From Acanthaster planci (lineage: Eukaryota > Echinodermata > Asteroidea > Valvatida > Acanthasteridae), in contig NW_019091418.1 of assembly GCF_001949145.1 (NCBI RefSeq), positions 2,907,511-2,955,123 of the forward strand: a stretch of 47,613 bases of DNA, written 5' to 3'. Under the pieces are notes generated by a model. That model saw nothing but the letters and a program-made list of their open reading frames with translations. It searched no databases and was not told the origin of the DNA. The position numbers and the translations under genes are program-made. Position 1 is the stretch's first letter. Each line of letters starts with the position of its first letter. Below, piece by piece: positions 43,868 through 47,613 of this stretch.

Positions 43868-43930
43868 CCGCCCATTCTTAAAGCGCGCCCTCTTGAGGTC
43901 ATCTCTCTCTATTTGGCGCTGGCGCGTTTT
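43868..43930 (+). promoter_or_regulatory. Candidate promoter with E2F and GC-box motifs
   Basis: CCGCCC at about 43869-43874, AAGCGCGCCC near 43881-43890, and a perfect E2F consensus TTTGGCGC at 43912-43919 followed by GGCGCGTTTT. It lies 90-140 bp before the ATG at 44008, with no TATA box. This is the pattern of S-phase-regulated gene promoters and supports the replication-gene reading of the exon below. Confidence 0.5.
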
Positions 43931-44007
43931 CTTGACTCCTGGAATTCGGGTAACTGAATGAGAACTGTCTGTCTTTCAAGCACTTTTCTCCAGTAAACAG
44001 AGACAAA

Positions 44008-44116
44008 ATGATGGCCACATCCATGGTAACCGAAGATGAACTGGTTCAGGAGTTCGAAGATTTTGACATTGAGCTCACCGATCCCGACGTAGTCGATAAA
44101 TGTGGGTACTCTGCTG
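44008..44116 (+). CDS. First coding exon, possibly DNA polymerase alpha subunit B (POLA2)
   Basis: ATG at 44008 (CAAAATG, A at -3; further in-frame ATGs at 44011 and 44023) opens MMATSMVTEDELVQEFEDFD, then IELTDPDVVDKCGYSA, and reaches a donor GCTG|GTAGGC (GT 44117-44118), phase 1. The pattern 'acidic helix - EEF..FDIEL.D.DVV.K' resembles the N-terminal helical domain of the B subunit of the polymerase alpha-primase complex, a nuclear replication-initiation factor. The E2F site upstream agrees. With only 36 residues the family call is tentative. No second exon was recognised before the window ends at 47613, so the gene is partial, or its next exon lies beyond. The donor is only moderate; a longer first exon is excluded by stops soon after. 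Confidence 0.45.
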
Positions 44117-44738
44117 GTAGGCCTAATGTAATGATTAATGCAAGCCTAGGCCTATAAAATATAGCATAGAGGAAGGACACAGAAGGACTTGCAACACTGG
44201 CACTTCAAAGTGTTCTATGGTCGCCGCCAAGTCAGACGAATAATAGAAAACATTCCAAAAATGCCTGATCGCTGCCGCATCTTAGCCGGACAAGTGAGAC
44301 CAGCAGTAATGCTAATATCCTAGCAAAAGGGCCTAGCTAGGGGACCTACTTGTATTTTTTTGCTTGCAATTAAAATTATACAAATTATTGTTGTGACCAG
44401 AAAATAGAGAAACATTCCTGATATTAGACCTACTTTTGGCATCATAAATATACTTTTAAAATTTTGATACATTGTTCCATTACCCATGCAAAGTTTGTAA
44501 TTTTATTCTCCTCCCTCCAATACATCAGTGTTCAAAGACTTGGTACGAATTTGGCTAAGACTGGCCAACGTCAACAAAATGTTGACTTTTACTGGAAAGT
44601 TAAGTTCATAAGTAACAAAATGCGCTATTTCATCACAGGGAGTAGTCTTGGCCCAAGATGTCAGTGATCGATAGTTGTTTTATTTCTGTTGAAGAGTGCC
44701 CTCACACAACTAGTTTTTACTTACTCTCACTAACAGTG
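44117..44738. other. Sequence after the 44-kb exon (probable intron)
   Basis: A 44-codon frame at about 44166-44323 (DLQHWHFKVFYGRRQVRRII) is basic and open but matches nothing I know. Confidence 0.35.
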
Positions 44739-44858
44739 ACTAACGTCTTGGGAATCTTGCAGGAATGGGTGTGTGGCAGTTGTATGCAAACGACTGATCT
44801 TAAATATTTATAGCCTTGGTATTATAATTATGTACATGTACTTTGAAGTTCGAACAAC

Positions 44859-45201
44859 ATGGCGGCTTCACGCGAGCAAGTACCCTGTCAATAGTGTCTG
44901 GTTTGTGGGAAGGGATTAGTGACATGTAAGACATATTTTCAACTCCATACTAGAAATGAAACTGCTACTCTTCTAAAAGATATCGTTGGGGACTACAGTT
45001 TTGCTGCATCACATCACGTTTGCGATGTTTGTGGCAGAAAAATTGGGAAAACAAAATCGCAAGAAATTCGTTCTCGTTTTTTTTGCAACTCACAATGAGC
45101 ATGCTGCCTGAGGCCAAATTACTCACAAGTGGCAAATAAACCTAAACATGCAGCAAGAAAACGACAACCAACTTGCAGTCTAGGTACTCCGTCCTTGAAG
45201 A
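44859..45201 (+). pseudogene. Broken zinc-binding (CxxC...CxxC) protein gene fragment
   Basis: From ATG 44859: MAASREQVPCQ, stop (TAG 44892-44894), CLVCGKGLVTCKTYFQLHTR and on to SHHVCDVCGRKIGKTKSQEI, stop (TGA 45096-45098), then KPKHAARKRQPTCSLGTPSL. Two CxxC pairs about 40 residues apart with a 'QLHT' between resemble the N-terminal zinc-binding module of multicopy uncharacterised proteins in cnidarians and echinoderms (from memory). Two in-frame stops make it non-functional, but the frame is otherwise kept, so it decayed recently. It is ended by insertion of the hairpin element at 45202. Confidence 0.6.
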
Positions 45202-45260
45202 TTAACCCTAACCCTCCTCAATCCTTCACCTGTTGGAGGACTGAGGAGTGTTAGGGTTAA
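45202..45260. repeat. 59-bp hairpin element, copy 2
   Basis: Starts TTAACCCTAACCCTCC and ends GGAGTGTTAGGGTTAA; same length and loop core (TTCACCTGTT) as the copy at 14290-14348. The arms pair over about 24 positions with two mismatches. Confidence 0.9.
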
Positions 45261-45595
45261 GGTCTATATGGTCTCTAAGGACGTTTTAGTTAGCTTGGGA
45301 GGGCATACTGACGGTACATGATTATGGGTGAACAAGGACAGCATCCTCTGTCATAACCTAGGCCTAACCTAGTTTGAGTATCACCCGTTACTCCGTGCTA
45401 ACTCTATACGAACGTCTGTGTTGTCGCGTCTGTGTTGACGGGACTGCAGACAGCCATGATGCATGTGACCTTACCATAGTGTATTATTGAGGTCATCAAA
45501 ATTTATTATGCATGCAATTTAGCGAGTGCTGATAGGTTCCCTTGGAAAGCCGAGGGAAAAATAAAGAACAAGTTAAAACGCTGCTGCAAGATTCC

Positions 45596-45686
45596 CAAGA
45601 CGTTAGTGCGAGCTGGCGCACAGTCTAATTGTGAGTGGTTAGGGGTGCACTATACACGGTGTCCGCTATCAAGCACTAACGTCTTG
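45596..45686. repeat. 14-bp perfect inverted repeat with 63-bp spacer
   Basis: CAAGACGTTAGTGC (45596-45609) and GCACTAACGTCTTG (45673-45686). The same core forms the outer end of the 24-bp repeat at 44739, giving three copies of ACTAACGTCTTG in 950 bp, in +, - and + orientation. Confidence 0.9.
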
Positions 45687-46930
45687 AAACAAGGAGTGAT
45701 CATGAAATCTCATAAAATACTCCTTGTGCAAATGCCCTTATAAAAATGATTCAAACAAAACACAAAATATTGTGAACAACCACGCTATTTAGTCTCAAAA
45801 TAACTCCAGAAGAAAGCGCTCATTAAGGGCAATGACTGCACATACAGATTTAGGGTATACAGCATAATGCAAGTAACTGCACAAGCATTAAATTTGATGT
45901 TGTCATGAGATCATATCAATCACCAACCAATGCATGAATATTCATTGTCCTATACCTCAGTGCACAAAGTTTTAAGGTTGTAGATTACATGTACCAGTGA
46001 CAAATTGCGGCCGCGATCATAGGGTACAAAGTGGTTTCGTGGTTCTGAAACAGATGGTGCATAGCAAGCATTCGCTGCGCTCTGGCTATGGACATACTGG
46101 CCATGACAGAAAGCGGTAATTGGCAAGATGTTACAGTCTGGGCAGCTCAAACTCCTGTGTCCTTCCTCTGTGGTATTAGTAAGTTACCATTTTGCATGGT
46201 TATTTTGTGAGAATAAATGGGACTTAAAAAGAGTTCCATTGGGCCAACGGACAACATTGATTTTCCCTTAAGATGTTACAACAGCCGTCAGAAAGTTATA
46301 AAGTATTCTAAAATGTGAAATTTAGCCAAGAAAAATTTGAAGCATTTACTAAGAAAACACTTAATAATGTTGTGCGTGGTATAGGCCTACATTATTACAT
46401 GGTATAGGCCAACATCATTACATGGTATAGGTCCGTCAGTTGCCAACGCCAGGTCCCTAATTTCGCCACCTTGGCCCTAGGTTTATTGTTAAGTTGATTG
46501 ATTTTCACAGTAAGTGGCAAAATTGGAGACCTGGCGACTATATCATCATGCACTTTATGTGACTTGGTTTTTTTCAGACAGGTCTCATACTGGTTAGTAG
46601 TACACAGGGGCATCAAGTGTTGTATGTACATGTACATCTATACATGTAGGTCTATATGGCCATGGAACCCTTTCTTGGGATTTTTTCCATAAAATAACTT
46701 CAATAATTCTGTGAGTTGCACTATTACTAGGTGTGCATACAGAAAATATAAATGGACATAAAGCGTTGTACTCTTGTATGGCAGTGAGGTGTGACACAAT
46801 CCATCAAGCCACTTTAGGAAAGTACACGTCGGCCTAAACAAAATGTGACATTATGTTTTACATGTAGGTCTCTTCTGGGCTGTTCTGCTATTCAGGATTA
46901 TTATCATGTCGAATGCTTTTATTTTAGCCT
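45687..46930. other. Unassigned sequence
   Basis: Contains an imperfect tandem pair of about 23 bp at 46384-46431 (GCCTACATTATTACATGGTA / GCCAACATCATTACATGGTA). No gene seen. Confidence 0.4.
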
Positions 46931-47223
46931 ATTATTATTATTAAACTTTTCTGGTAATGACACCAAGGATTCCTCAGAATTGCTCTAGGTACTGTAGCTC
47001 ATAAGCCTGCAGAAACCTGCAGAAACCTGCAGACAGGAGATAATGAGAAGTTAAATTTAGAGATGGGAGGAAACCCCAGAAGAATGTTCTTGGCAAACCC
47101 ACAGAATCTATCAGGTAGACACTGAAAACCCAATTCATACATGTATGTGGACTGAGCCGGGAATTGAACCCAGACTGCAGAAATGAAAGGTAAGGAAAGA
47201 ACCAACTCACCAACTGATTCCCC
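46931..47223 (-). mobile_element. tRNA-derived SINE
   Basis: On the minus strand it starts GGGAATCAGTTGGTGAGTTGG with a box A-like segment (47206-47217) and, 36 bp on, box B-like GGTTCAATTCC (47160-47170) in the context TGGGTTCAATTCCCGG. These are the split RNA polymerase III promoter of tRNA-type SINEs. The body contains GGGTTTCCTCCCATCTC and three copies of a CTGCAGGTTT unit (plus strand 47008-47036). It ends at 46931 in a (TAA)n tail, the usual SINE 3' terminus. Confidence 0.75.
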
Positions 47224-47613
47224 TGATCATGACAGTGAACTACGGTAATTTGTATGCATCAGTTGTTACTGAGTGATTCTTGGACTTAAATTTCCCCTTC
47301 AAAGAATTGACTGGAGCCACGAATCAGAAAGCAGGTTTCTTTGATGAAAAGTAAGATTTGATTTAGAATAAAGCTGAAGGGATCCCATGTAAAGAGGTTT
47401 TGAAGGTTTATAGTGTCAACACAGATGGATAATGCTACTTTTCAATGTTTTAACCATAACCATTGAGCAACAATGCAGTAAGGCCTCATATGGTGCTAGT
47501 CTAATATCTGAGATCCATTCACTGATCTAACATTCCTACAATGCACAATTTGTTGATATTTATATGCACAATGAGCTATGTATTAAGCCAAGCATTAGCA
47601 AGAGGACTGTACA
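47224..47613. other. Unassigned sequence at window end
   Basis: A possible small exon at about 47307-47350 (CTTCAAAG acceptor, GAAAA|GTAAGA donor) encodes ELTGATNQKAGFFDE in one frame. I do not recognise it and its link to the 44-kb exon is unproven. Confidence 0.25.

Larger units (their letters stand above)
44739..45607. mobile_element. Element bounded by a perfect 24-bp inverted repeat
   Basis: ACTAACGTCTTGGGAATC... at 44739-44762 is repeated exactly in inverse orientation at 45584-45607 (24 of 24 bases). The 821 bp between contain the zinc-ribbon-like pseudogene and the 59-bp hairpin. The repeats do not extend in either direction and no target duplication is clear, so it may be a DNA transposon or two halves of an inverted duplication. 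Confidence 0.6.

Overview
This is animal nuclear DNA. It has spliced genes with GT-AG introns (and one GC-AG intron), long AT-rich introns and intergenic stretches, and many decayed mobile elements of animal type (LINE, Ty3/gypsy, tRNA-derived SINE, MITE and foldback elements). The palindrome TACATGTA is scattered throughout and TAGGCCTA-like motifs recur, as in many marine invertebrate genomes. An IkB with six ankyrin repeats, a PAR-type bZIP factor and the repeat style suggest a non-vertebrate deuterostome (echinoderm, hemichordate or cephalochordate). I cannot fix the phylum from the sequence, and a lophotrochozoan is not excluded. There is one assembly gap (Ns 29225-29365). Layout, left to right: an inverted-repeat element (0.67-1.29 kb); the terminal exon of mitochondrial ribosomal protein uS12m/MRPS12 (+, 2887-3299); a 55-bp tandem repeat (4.2-4.6 kb); a long foldback element (5.3-5.8 kb); a probable promoter and noncoding first exon (6.3-6.8 kb) leading across a 3.9-kb intron to an uninterrupted PAR-family bZIP coding sequence (+, 10679-11707). 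From 12 to 19 kb there is no gene I can support, only hairpins, a MITE and diverged dispersed repeats. From 19.6 to 29.9 kb lies a mixed zone: an intact single-exon sulfotransferase-fold gene (-, 19629-20522), a THAP zinc-finger remnant, a glycosyltransferase pseudogene with one nonsense codon and several frameshifts, a LINE fragment, a Ty3/gypsy integrase fragment, and a dead second copy of the sulfotransferase gene. From 33.3 to 39.7 kb is a complete four-exon IkB gene (+, 427 codons) with two identical kappaB sites upstream, a DSGIDS phosphodegron and six ankyrin repeats. At 44.0 kb begins a gene whose first exon resembles the N-terminus of DNA polymerase alpha subunit B; the rest was not found in the window. 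The last 3 kb holds a zinc-ribbon-like pseudogene between inverted repeats, a second copy of a 59-bp hairpin first met at 14.29 kb, and a SINE. How the genes relate: IkB and the bZIP gene each carry, near their own 5' ends, sites that their own pathway would be expected to bind (kappaB sites; TTACGTAA PAR-bZIP sites). Both arrangements fit autoregulatory feedback, as known for vertebrate IkB-alpha. MRPS12 and NFKBIB are also close neighbours on human 19q13.2, so their presence about 30 kb apart here may be an old linkage. No new enzymatic or defence system is evident. The most unusual items are the 59-bp hairpin family with a compensatory base-pair swap, the phase-verified GC-AG intron in IkB, the paired degrons, and the clustered self-binding sites.
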